Positions 25,290-33,665 of a stretch of DNA of 64,000 bases are shown piece by piece (positions within the stretch are counted from its first letter, which is position 1; each line of letters opens with the position of its first letter). The position numbers and the translations under genes were made by a program. The notes under the pieces were generated by a model. It worked only from the letters and a program-made list of their open reading frames with translations, ran no database searches and was not told the DNA's origin. Source of the DNA: JAYODW01 sp038116745 (GTDB taxonomy: Bacteria > Pseudomonadota > Gammaproteobacteria > Ga0077536); assembly GCA_038116745.1 (NCBI GenBank), contig JAYODW010000029.1:1-64000 (forward strand), given 5' to 3'.

Positions 25290-27085
25290 GCGAGATCTTT
25301 CACTTTCTGCGGCCTGAGTGGGTCTGGGGTGGTCCGGCGTGTCTGCTGCTGGTCTGGTGGTATCTACGGCGCCTGCGAGGCGGACTGACGTGGAAGCGCA
25401 TTGTTGATCCGGCACTGCTGCCCTATCTCACGCGTGAACAGCCTGGCGCACGCACCTATCAGCTGAAACTCGGGCTGTACGGGTTGACTACACTGACCCT
25501 GCTGGCGCTCGCCGGGCCGACCTGGGAACGCCTGCCTACGCCGGTATTCCGCCAACAGTCTGCTGTCGTGATTGCTTTGGATCTCTCCGCTTCGATGAAT
25601 GCGCAGGATGTCAAACCCTCACGTTTGGAGAGAGCTAAATTCGCTATCAGCGACCTGCTGGCAGCGCGCCAGGATGGTCAGACTGCTCTGATTGTCTACG
25701 CTGCACAAAGTTTTGTGGTCACCCCGCTGACTGACGACCGTACGACTCTACAGGCACAGCTATTGGGGTTGGACACCGGCATCATGCCGCGTCAGGGCAG
25801 CGAACCGACCCAGGCCCTGACGCTGGCCGCCAGCCTGCTGCGGCAGGCCGGGCTGCCGGCAGGAGATGTGCTCCTGGTGACAGATGGCGCAGCTTCCGCA
25901 GCCCTGGAACAGTCCGCCGCCATAGCGGCCGAACACGGACTGCGCGTCAGCATTCTCGCCGTCGGCACCCCGCAGGGCGCCCCGGTTCCGGGTGCCGACG
26001 GCGGGTTCATGAAACAGGCCGATGGCACGCTGGTGATGAGCCGGCTGGAGTCCAGCGGCCTCGCCAGGCTGGCGCAGGCGTCCGGTGGGCGCTTGGTGCG
26101 AGCTGACAGCGCGGGATTCGACCCGGGGCGACTGCTGGCCGCGACGCCCAGCCCCGGCCAGGTAGTGGAAGACATCAACGGGCTTCACTCTGACCAGTGG
26201 CAGGACCAGGGGGTATGGCTCCTGCTCCCGGTTCTGGCCCTGACCCTCTGGGGTTTCCGCCGCGGCCTCATGTTCTGTCTGCCCCTGCTTTGCCTGCCTT
26301 TGCTCAGTCCTCCGGTCCAAGCCGGCTGGTGGCAGACGCAAGACCAGCGTGGCGCGGCAGCGTTCAGGGAAGGCAATTTCCCGGAGGCGGCCGCCAGTTT
26401 CGAAGATCCGGCGTGGCGCGCGAGCGCGCAATACCGGGCCGGCGACTTTGAGCAGGCGCTGCAGAACTACGCGGAGCAGAACAATGCGGTCGGTAACTAC
26501 AACCGCGGCAATGCCCTCGCCCGCCTGGGACGCTATGAAGAAGCTATCGCGGCCTACACCAGGGCGCTGGATGAAGCGCCCGAGCATGCGGACGCCCTGC
26601 ATAACAAGGCCTTGCTGGAGGAGCTGCTGAAGCAGCAGTCAGAGTCCCAGGAGGACAACCAGTCAAAGCAGAGTGATGAGGAGGAAACCGAGCCCACTGA
26701 AGGCGAAAATAACGAACAGCAGGGCAGCTCCAGCGAGGAGAACGACAGCGGGGAACAGCAGAGTTCCAGAAATGGCGATGAGCAGGGACAGCCCGACGAC
26801 AGCGCCGACCAGCAGGAGAACGCTCCGAGCGAACCCGAGGAACAGAGCAAACCAGAAGAGCAGCGCCAGGGCAATGACGAGGAGAGCGGTGATAACGCCC
26901 AGGAAAACAGCGCCGCGGAGCGAGCCGAGAGCATGGAAGACGAGACTGAGGCTGAACGCGCACAGGCGACCGAGCAGTGGCTGCGACAGATCCCGGACGA
27001 TCCTTCCGGCCTGCTGCGTCGCAAGTTCCTCTACCTGTACAAAAAGCGCTACGGCAACGAAACCTACTCTGGAGACCAGTGGTGA
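25286..27085 (+). CDS. VWA-TPR fusion protein (BatB-BatC type) with acidic low-complexity tail
   Basis: A 599-residue protein combining N-terminal membrane helices, a VWA domain (MIDAS ALDLSASM, residues about 95-102; VTDGAAS), two more membrane helices around residues 310-345, TPR repeats (about 355-450; YNRGNALARLGRYEEAIAAYTRALDE-like unit) and a roughly 110-residue stretch extremely rich in Glu, Gln, Ser, Asn and Asp before a short basic end. In Bacteroides the VWA and TPR parts are separate proteins BatB and BatC. Starts with GTG overlapping the upstream stop; its stop overlaps the batD GTG. Confidence 0.9.
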   Translation: MSEIFHFLRPEWVWGGPACLLLVWWYLRRLRGGLTWKRIVDPALLPYLTREQPGARTYQLKLGLYGLTTLTLLALAGPTWERLPTPVFRQQSAVVIALDLSASMNAQDVKPSRLERAKFAISDLLAARQDGQTALIVYAAQSFVVTPLTDDRTTLQAQLLGLDTGIMPRQGSEPTQALTLAASLLRQAGLPAGDVLLVTDGAASAALEQSAAIAAEHGLRVSILAVGTPQGAPVPGADGGFMKQADGTLVMSRLESSGLARLAQASGGRLVRADSAGFDPGRLLAATPSPGQVVEDINGLHSDQWQDQGVWLLLPVLALTLWGFRRGLMFCLPLLCLPLLSPPVQAGWWQTQDQRGAAAFREGNFPEAAASFEDPAWRASAQYRAGDFEQALQNYAEQNNAVGNYNRGNALARLGRYEEAIAAYTRALDEAPEHADALHNKALLEELLKQQSESQEDNQSKQSDEEETEPTEGENNEQQGSSSEENDSGEQQSSRNGDEQGQPDDSADQQENAPSEPEEQSKPEEQRQGNDEESGDNAQENSAAERAESMEDETEAERAQATEQWLRQIPDDPSGLLRRKFLYLYKKRYGNETYSGDQW

Positions 27086-28854
27086 TACCCGCGAGCTATC
27101 TTCAACCTCTTCCTTTGGCCTCAGCGCCGCGCATGACACGCCTGTGGCGCGTGATGCTGCTGCTTTCCCTGTTGCTGTCCCTTGCGAACGCGTGGGCGGA
27201 GATCGAAATCGACATTTCGCCTGAACCTGCCGTGGTGAATGAATCCTGCCACGTGCGTTTCAGAGTTATTGGCGGCGCGTCTGGAGAGCCAGATTTCGCT
27301 GCACTGGAAAAAGACTTTGAAATCCTGGGACGGAATCAACAGACCTCAATCAACTGGATCAATGGGCGCAGTCAGCGCACCAGCACCTGGGCGCTGGACG
27401 TCATTCCGCGACGCAGCGGCAACCTCGAAATTCCGGCGATTGCTTTCGGGCAGGAGATGAGCTCCGCACGCACGCTGCGCGTGAATGAACAGAGCTCCTC
27501 AGTGCAGACAGCTCAACCGGACATCCTGCTGCGGGTCGATGCGACCCCGGAATCGCCATACGTGCAGCAGCAGTTGATATTTACTATCCGTCTGCTCCAT
27601 CGTGTAGAGCTCTCGAGCCCGCGATTTTCGTCGCTCAGCACCAACCTTGATGCTGTGGTCAAACCACTCGGAGACGGGCGGCAATACACCGAAAAGCTGA
27701 ACGGCCTGAGCTACGACGCGTATGAGCAACGCTACGCCATTTTTCCGCAGGAGAGCGGTCTGCTCCGCATCGATCCGATTGTGCTCACGACGCAGATAGT
27801 CAGGGGACGGCGTTCGTTTTTCGATCCATTTTCGCAGAACGTACAGACACGTCGGGTTCAGTCGCGCGCGGTCGAGGTCGATATCCGCCCGGTTCCTGAG
27901 GCGTATCCTCGCGATGCGGCGTGGCTGCCGGCGCGCAGTGTGAAACTTCACGAGGAATGGGAGCCAGACAGCGCATCGCTCGAATCCGGGACTCCCCTTG
28001 CCCGCACCGTTTTCCTGTGGGCAGATGGGCTGATCTCCGGTCAGTTGCCGGAAGTCACACCGGAATTCCCCGCCGAGCTGAAGGCCTATCCCGATCAAGC
28101 GCAGACGAACGAGCAGGCCACCGCCAGCGGCTTCACGGCAGTGCGCCAGCAGAAATTTGCCCTTTTAAGCGACGCCGGCGGGAAACGGCGCTTCCCTGCC
28201 CTGTCAGTTCCCTGGTGGAATGTGGCGACCGATTCGCTCGAGTCGGCGCTGCTGCCGGAGCGGACTGTCGATTTTATTCTCCCGGCACAGCCCGGGGCAG
28301 TAATGGCTGAGCCAGGCGGTACCGAAAAATCGCCGCCCTCTCAATCCTTTGAACAGCCTGCTGACATGCAAAATCCTGCGCCTCGAGCCGCTGATTGGCG
28401 CCTGGTGAGCGGACTGCTCCTGGCACTGTGGCTGATGACGCTGCTGCTCTGGGGCGGTAGCTACCTCCATCGTCGGCGCGCGCGCGGCGCCGCGCCTTCA
28501 GAGTCCCCTCGTGCGGTGTCCGTGTCCGCATCAGCAAAGCAGGTAGTACGCGCCTGTCGGGAAAATCAACCGCGAGCTGCTGTCGACGCACTGCTGGTCT
28601 GGTCAAGCGCAGCGCTGCCTGCGACTCACTCGAGCCACGCGCCCAGCCTGACCGAGGTGGCGCGGCAGACAGCCGGTAGCCCCCTGAGTGCTGCGATTCA
28701 TGAACTCGAGGCAGTCCTCTACGGCAACAGCCAAACTGAGTGGGACGGTGGCGATCTGGCCGCGGCAGTCAGCCAGTATTCAGCTGCACCCCCAACCGGC
28801 GAAGTGCTACCAGGCGGGTCTTTGCCGCCGCTCTTCAAATTTGCGGAAAACTGA
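27082..28854 (+). CDS. BatD family protein (oxygen tolerance)
   Basis: A 590-residue envelope protein: signal peptide with a longish n-region (hydrophobic MLLLSLLLSLANAWA), several beta-rich immunoglobulin-like domains containing FRVIGGASGEPDFAALEKDFEILG-type text, a transmembrane helix (about residues 435-455) and a short cytoplasmic tail. This is the BatD layout. GTG at 27082 is favoured because GGAG lies 8 bases upstream and it overlaps the preceding stop; an ATG 17 codons later is the alternative. Last gene of the MoxR/Bat operon; an AT-rich dyad follows its stop. Confidence 0.89.
   Translation: MIPASYLQPLPLASAPRMTRLWRVMLLLSLLLSLANAWAEIEIDISPEPAVVNESCHVRFRVIGGASGEPDFAALEKDFEILGRNQQTSINWINGRSQRTSTWALDVIPRRSGNLEIPAIAFGQEMSSARTLRVNEQSSSVQTAQPDILLRVDATPESPYVQQQLIFTIRLLHRVELSSPRFSSLSTNLDAVVKPLGDGRQYTEKLNGLSYDAYEQRYAIFPQESGLLRIDPIVLTTQIVRGRRSFFDPFSQNVQTRRVQSRAVEVDIRPVPEAYPRDAAWLPARSVKLHEEWEPDSASLESGTPLARTVFLWADGLISGQLPEVTPEFPAELKAYPDQAQTNEQATASGFTAVRQQKFALLSDAGGKRRFPALSVPWWNVATDSLESALLPERTVDFILPAQPGAVMAEPGGTEKSPPSQSFEQPADMQNPAPRAADWRLVSGLLLALWLMTLLLWGGSYLHRRRARGAAPSESPRAVSVSASAKQVVRACRENQPRAAVDALLVWSSAALPATHSSHAPSLTEVARQTAGSPLSAAIHELEAVLYGNSQTEWDGGDLAAAVSQYSAAPPTGEVLPGGSLPPLFKFAEN
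28194..28201 (-). other. KOPS-like octamer pointing to dif
   Basis: GGGCAGGG on the minus strand within batD, directed toward dif. Confidence 0.4.
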
Positions 28855-28858
28855 AACA

Positions 28859-28875
28859 AATTTATTAAATAAATT
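28859..28875. repeat. 17-bp AT-only inverted repeat
   Basis: AATTTATT and AATAAATT flank a single A in perfect symmetry, starting 5 bp after the batD stop. An AACATGTT palindrome follows at 28880-28887 and a T8 run at 28901-28908. The 60-bp AT-rich patch in GC-rich DNA could be a regulatory region for the receiver-GGDEF-EAL gene that starts at 28968; as a terminator the stem is weak. Confidence 0.5.
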
Positions 28876-28967
28876 CTGTAACATGTTCTAGTAATGAGGT
28901 TTTTTTTGCGCTAAATTTCTCTCCATCTCAGTAGCCTGACCTCGAGCAGGGCATCAGGAGTCCGCCA

Positions 28968-31154
28968 ATGAATTCTGCCGCCGCAGTCCTTGCCGTTGAT
29001 GACAACGCCACCATCCGCAAAGCGATCTCCATGCGCCTGGCAGCCAAGGGCTACCAGGTTGATACGGCTAACGATGGTGTTGAGGCGCTGCGCAAGATTG
29101 CGCGACAGAACTTCGATCTCGTGATTCTCGATCTACAGATGCCAGGGATCGGCGGAGATGAAGTCCTGCGACGGGTACGGGAAACCTTCACTGCAGTTGA
29201 GTTGCCCGTCATCATGCTGACGGCCAACAGCGACAAGCTCAGCATCAATCGTAGCCTGGAACTCGGTGCCAATGATTACATCGTCAAACCCGGCGACTTA
29301 CCTATTCTTCTCGCCCGGATCCGGACTCAGCTCGCCCTGAAAGAAAGCGTTGCCCGACTGAAGGATCAGTGTGATCTCATCGGAGAGGTCGTGGGCGATA
29401 TGAAGAGTGCCGATGCCCCTGGCGGGACGCGTTCGACCGGCGACGTGCGGGAATTTATCAGCGCGATATCAAACGCGGAGCGCGTGCCCTTCGATGTCCT
29501 GCACGACAACACGCCGATGACCTGCTTTGCGCTGAACGCTGAGGGTACGGTCATTCACGCTAACCGATTCGGCGCAAACTGTCTGGGATACACCTGCGAG
29601 GAGCTTGTCGACAAACATGTTCTTGAGCTCTATGCGCTCGAGGATCGAATGCTTGGCCAGGAACAGATTGACGCTGTATTCGACAAACCAGGGCGCGTGC
29701 GGACCTGGGAGATCCGACATCTGAAGCAATCCGGCGAAAGCATCTGGATGCGCAACACCGCCCGCGCTGTAGAGCATGCCGGGCGCCTGATGATGCTGGT
29801 GACCTGTGAGGACATCAACGAGCGCTATGAGCTGACTGAGCGGCTTGCATTCCAGGCCAGCCATGATGAGCTGACGGGCTTCCCGAATCGAAAAACGCTG
29901 GAGAAACGACTCGCTCGGGTGCTGGATAGCGCCCACGCTGAAAACACCGAACACGCACTGGCTCTGATTGACGTTGACCAGTTCAAGTTCGTCAACGATG
30001 CGTGCGGCCATGGCGCCGGGGACGAACTGCTCCGGCAGGTGGCGCACCTGCTCAGAACGGTCGTTCGAAAGCGGGACACCATAGCCCGCATCGGCGCGGA
30101 CGAATTTGCCGTCCTGATCGAAGACTGCCCGGTCACCGCCGCCTATTCCACCTGTGAGGCTTTGCGGCGCGCGATTGAAGAGTTTGCATTCGAGGTTACC
30201 GGTGAACCACTGAATATTTCAGTCAGCATCGGGATAGTGCCAATTACCGCCGCCTGTGAGGACGCGAGTGCGGTCCTGAGTATGGCCGACACCGCGTGTT
30301 ATGCCGCGAAAGACTCCGGGCGCAATCGCACACACGTTTATCAGCCGGACAATGTTGTGCTGGCGGAACAGCACGGCGCGCTGCGTTGGCTTGGACGAAT
30401 AAATCGCGCCATCAGCGAAAATCGATTCACACTCGCGCTCCAGCCGATCTGTCCGGTCGCTAAGGACCGGTTTGAGGCCCATTACGAAATCCTTCTGCGC
30501 ATGCGCGACGAACATGGCGGCGTGGTGCTTCCGGGAGAATTTCTGCCAGCTGCCGAGCGCTACAGCATCACCGATAAGCTTGATCGTTGGGTGGTCGGCG
30601 CTTTGTTTGATTGGCTCGAGCAGCATCCGGAGCGCCAGTCTGCGCTGGGGCTGTGCTGCATTAATCTATCCGGCCAGTCCATTGGGAACGATGACGTGCT
30701 GAAGTTCATTCTCGAACAGCTGCGGCGGCGCGTCACGGAGCCTGAAAAAATATGTTTTGAAATAACGGAAACCGCGGCCATTGCAGATCTCGCTCAGGCT
30801 AACCGCTTCATTCAGAACATCAAGGATCAGGGCTGCCGTTTCGCGCTGGACGATTTCGGCACCGGGTTCTCTTCGTTTACGTATCTGAAGCAGCTGCCGG
30901 TCGACTATCTCAAGATTGACGGCTCTTTTGTGCGGGACATCGCATCAGATTCCACAGATCTGGCGATGGTGCGGTCGATCAATGAAGTCGGGCATGTCCT
31001 CGGGAAACAGACCATTGCCGAGTTCGTTGAGAATACGCAGACCCTTGAGTTGCTGCGCTCTGTCGGGGTGGATTTTGCGCAGGGCTATCACCTCGGACGT
31101 CCTGCACCGATCGATTCTTATTTCAACGACTCGGAGATTGCCGCCAGCGCGTAG
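28968..31154 (+). CDS. Response regulator with PAS, GGDEF and EAL domains
   Basis: A 728-residue signalling protein: receiver domain (1-125, acidic D11/D12, phosphoacceptor D55, lysine in IVKPGD), PAS domain (about 170-290), GGDEF domain with the altered signature GADEF at 376-380, and an EAL domain (about 480-720) with EILLR at 507-511, ETA, DDFGTG at 628-633 and a later AEFVEN glutamate. The c-di-GMP phosphodiesterase site looks intact; the cyclase site is probably weak or regulatory. AGGAG sits 8 bases before the ATG. No histidine kinase is adjacent, so the phosphodonor is unknown. Confidence 0.93.
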   Translation: MNSAAAVLAVDDNATIRKAISMRLAAKGYQVDTANDGVEALRKIARQNFDLVILDLQMPGIGGDEVLRRVRETFTAVELPVIMLTANSDKLSINRSLELGANDYIVKPGDLPILLARIRTQLALKESVARLKDQCDLIGEVVGDMKSADAPGGTRSTGDVREFISAISNAERVPFDVLHDNTPMTCFALNAEGTVIHANRFGANCLGYTCEELVDKHVLELYALEDRMLGQEQIDAVFDKPGRVRTWEIRHLKQSGESIWMRNTARAVEHAGRLMMLVTCEDINERYELTERLAFQASHDELTGFPNRKTLEKRLARVLDSAHAENTEHALALIDVDQFKFVNDACGHGAGDELLRQVAHLLRTVVRKRDTIARIGADEFAVLIEDCPVTAAYSTCEALRRAIEEFAFEVTGEPLNISVSIGIVPITAACEDASAVLSMADTACYAAKDSGRNRTHVYQPDNVVLAEQHGALRWLGRINRAISENRFTLALQPICPVAKDRFEAHYEILLRMRDEHGGVVLPGEFLPAAERYSITDKLDRWVVGALFDWLEQHPERQSALGLCCINLSGQSIGNDDVLKFILEQLRRRVTEPEKICFEITETAAIADLAQANRFIQNIKDQGCRFALDDFGTGFSSFTYLKQLPVDYLKIDGSFVRDIASDSTDLAMVRSINEVGHVLGKQTIAEFVENTQTLELLRSVGVDFAQGYHLGRPAPIDSYFNDSEIAASA

Positions 31155-31178
31155 CGCTCAACTGGCTTCTCGCGGCGC

Positions 31179-31769
31179 TCAGCGGTTGTTTAGAGCCCGC
31201 AGCGCCTCGGGCGTATCGATGTCCAGAAGCACCCCAGGGTCGAGGCATTCCACGCGGACTACTCGGTTCGGGTCGCGAAGGACGACCTCCCGGGCGCCGC
31301 GGTCCCCGCTCAGGCGCGATAGCTCTGGAAAAACAGTCCGGGAAAACCCGACCGGGTGCCCGTCGTGACCCGAATACGTCGGCACGACAATCTCTCCTCC
31401 CGATCTCAGAGAAGCCACCACCCGGTACACGGTTCCGTTTGATAACATCGGCATATCAGCCAGTGCCAGCACGCAGGCTCCGGCTTCCCTGACCGCTGCG
31501 ATGCCGCATCGCAGGCTGTGCCCCATCCCCAATGCCGCGTCAGGGCAAAGGCAGATATCCAGTCCAGCCTGCGTGAAAAGTTCGCTGATGGCGCGCTGTC
31601 CATGCCCCACAACAACCACGAGTCGGTCTATCCAGGGCAGAAGATTCTTCGCCGCGCGCACTCCCAGAGGGGTCCCGTCAGCAAGCGGGGCCAGAAGTTT
31701 GTTACTGCCAAAGCGGGACGATGCACCGGCAGCCAGAAGTACCCCTGCTACTTCCAGATCATCTGACAT
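31179..31769 (-). CDS. MobA/MocA-like nucleotidyltransferase (probable molybdenum cofactor cytidylyltransferase)
   Basis: A 196-residue NTP-transferase with the signature LLAAGASSRFGSNKLL (residues 10-25) and ALADMPMLSN. The presence of XdhC as translationally overlapping partner (11 bp) suggests it makes the MCD form of the molybdenum cofactor, as MocA does for xanthine-dehydrogenase-type enzymes. No molybdenum hydroxylase gene is in the window, so its client is elsewhere. MobA-type guanylyl transfer cannot be ruled out from the motif alone. Confidence 0.85.
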   Translation of the reverse strand: MSDDLEVAGVLLAAGASSRFGSNKLLAPLADGTPLGVRAAKNLLPWIDRLVVVVGHGQRAISELFTQAGLDICLCPDAALGMGHSLRCGIAAVREAGACVLALADMPMLSNGTVYRVVASLRSGGEIVVPTYSGHDGHPVGFSRTVFPELSRLSGDRGAREVVLRDPNRVVRVECLDPGVLLDIDTPEALRALNNR

Positions 31770-32736
31770 GTCGTGGCATTCGTTCGCAGCTGATGGTGAC
31801 CTGATTTTTTGCAGCGGTCACCTCGGCCAGAACGGCCAACGCAATCTCCTGCGGACGCCGCGTCGCCAGATCGATCCCGATGGGGCCATGGATCCGGGCG
31901 AGTTCAGACTCAGTGAGCGCAAAATGCTCTCTCAGGCGCGCGGCGCGCTTTTCCGTCGTGCGCCTTGACCCAAGCGCGCCTACGTAGAACGCGGGGCTTC
32001 TAACCGCTTCCAGCATCGCCAGATCATCCACCTTTGCATCATGGGTCAACGCCAGAATGCCGGTACGCCCGTCACATTCGTGTGCGGCAATGAAATCGTC
32101 AGGATAAATATCCGCGACAGGCACATCACTCAAGGACCACGCGTTGCGATATTCCGGACGGGGGTCACAGACCAGAACCTCGTAGTCGAGAATTCTGGCC
32201 AGTTGACACACCCAATAGGCAAGCTCGCCGGCGCCGATGATCAGCAGCCTCCACGGGGGCGCATAAAGAACCTCCAGAATATCTTCCGCCAGGCGCGTCA
32301 CTGCATCAGACTCTGCGATGTCAAAGCTTGTCTCTGCCGTGCGGAGATTCATACGGCGCACCAGCGCGATGCCATTGTTCAGCTGGGCAGCGAGTTCCTC
32401 CACCCCGGTAAGCTGAGCGTAGGGTTCAAGGATCAGAAGGAGCCTTCCTCCGCAGGGCAAAGAGCGGTTGGCATCGGAAGAGAACTCAATCTGCTCGAAG
32501 CGTTCAGGAAAATCCCGCTTCACCCGTTCGATCAGTTCGGACTCAATACAGCCGCCGGATACGGAACCTGCGAATTTTCCGGATTCCGTCAGCACCATGA
32601 CCGCCCCTGCCGGTCTTGGCGAAGACCCCCAGGTGTGGGCAACCGTTGCGAGCAGCACTCTTTCGCCGGCGCGGTGCCATTCCAGGCCCAGCGAGATCAG
32701 CTCTGCCTCGCTTCTGCCCAAAGAACGTGGCTCCAT
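31759..32736 (-). CDS. XdhC family protein (molybdenum-cofactor insertion chaperone)
   Basis: A 325-residue protein with the XdhC N-terminal domain (VAHTWGSSPRPAGAVMVL, SGGCIESELI, SLPCGGRLLL) and the C-terminal Rossmann domain (LLIIGAGELAYWVCQLA, then LGSRRTTEKRAARL and GPIGIDLATRRPQEIALAVLAEV). XdhC binds cofactor, helps its sulfuration and hands it to xanthine-dehydrogenase-type enzymes. It precedes and overlaps the MocA-like gene. Orphan pair: no hydroxylase subunits nearby. Confidence 0.92.
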   Translation of the reverse strand: MEPRSLGRSEAELISLGLEWHRAGERVLLATVAHTWGSSPRPAGAVMVLTESGKFAGSVSGGCIESELIERVKRDFPERFEQIEFSSDANRSLPCGGRLLLILEPYAQLTGVEELAAQLNNGIALVRRMNLRTAETSFDIAESDAVTRLAEDILEVLYAPPWRLLIIGAGELAYWVCQLARILDYEVLVCDPRPEYRNAWSLSDVPVADIYPDDFIAAHECDGRTGILALTHDAKVDDLAMLEAVRSPAFYVGALGSRRTTEKRAARLREHFALTESELARIHGPIGIDLATRRPQEIALAVLAEVTAAKNQVTISCERMPRHVR

Positions 32737-32883
32737 CTGGCTTCCCCTGGTTGTATCCGAAACAGTTTGGTCTCTATGTAGCCCGCTTTAAGCTGAGCCG
32801 GCGTAGAGGCTGCGGCGGCCTGTAAGCACCGTCCCCGGGTCGGCTCTCGACCTCTCGGCAGAGATGGTCACCAGACGCGGCGG

Positions 32884-33585
32884 TTACTCTGGCGGCAGCA
32901 GTCCGCCGTGTTTGGCTTTGTAGTCGGAAATGCGCCCCTCCAGATCGGTCAGGAGCCCTTCCATGCCCTCTGCCTGGATGATTGCGCTGAAGGTATTCCG
33001 ATAGTTGTTAACCAGGCTTATCCCTTCGATGAGGACATCGTAGACAAACCACTCCCCATCGTTATTTTTTAAACGATAGGTCACGGGTACGCGAATGTTG
33101 TTCGCGACGATGAAGGTATCAACGCTGGCGCGATCGCGCCGGATGTCTTCACCCACAAACTCGACGTTCTGGTCGGAGTAGGCTTCTATTTTTGTCCGGT
33201 AAACAACTTCAAGATATTGCGAAAAAAATTCGACGAACTGTGCCTTTTCCGTCACGGTCGCCATGCGCCAATTCGCGGAAAGCACGCTCTGCGACATGCT
33301 CCGGAAATCAAAGCGCGCGTCGATCACGCGCCCTATCTCCAGCCAGCGTGTATCCCGGTCAAACTCAGTGTTGCGCAGGATCGACACCACGCGCTGGATC
33401 GCGTCCTGCACTGTTGCTGTAGGAGATAAGGGTGTTGCCGCGATTGCCTGTCCAGTGCTCGTGCCGCTCAAAATAACCACTGCGAGGCAGGTAGGCATCA
33501 GCATGTGCCACATCCGCGACGTACGCGCGCGTGTTGTGCTGATAGCTACGGGGTGATGGCTAATCTGTTGATTATTCAATCCCAA
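32884..33585 (-). CDS. MlaC/Ttg2D-family periplasmic phospholipid-binding protein
   Basis: A 233-residue exported protein with signal peptide (hydrophobic LMPTCLAVVILSG) and the MlaC fold, seen in RWLEIGRVIDARFDFRSMSQSVL, FVEFFSQYLEVVYRTKIEAYSDQ and VTYRLKNNDGEWFVYDVLIEGISLVNNYRNTF-type blocks. The family carries phospholipids between membranes, and the HpnM subgroup accompanies hopanoid synthesis. No MlaA, B, D, E or F gene is near. The start is uncertain: TTG at 33585 gives the full frame, but an ATG 24 codons in (33513) would give a more compact signal peptide. Lies downstream of ileS in reverse sense of the same strand order, 80 bp away. Confidence 0.85.
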   Translation of the reverse strand: MGLNNQQISHHPVAISTTRARTSRMWHMLMPTCLAVVILSGTSTGQAIAATPLSPTATVQDAIQRVVSILRNTEFDRDTRWLEIGRVIDARFDFRSMSQSVLSANWRMATVTEKAQFVEFFSQYLEVVYRTKIEAYSDQNVEFVGEDIRRDRASVDTFIVANNIRVPVTYRLKNNDGEWFVYDVLIEGISLVNNYRNTFSAIIQAEGMEGLLTDLEGRISDYKAKHGGLLPPE

Positions 33586-33665
33586 TGGTGCCCCCCGGAG
33601 ATTTTGTTATGTCTGGCGTGAGAACTATGAAGCGAGCAAGCAGGATGCGCTTTCGAGCACTGTAA

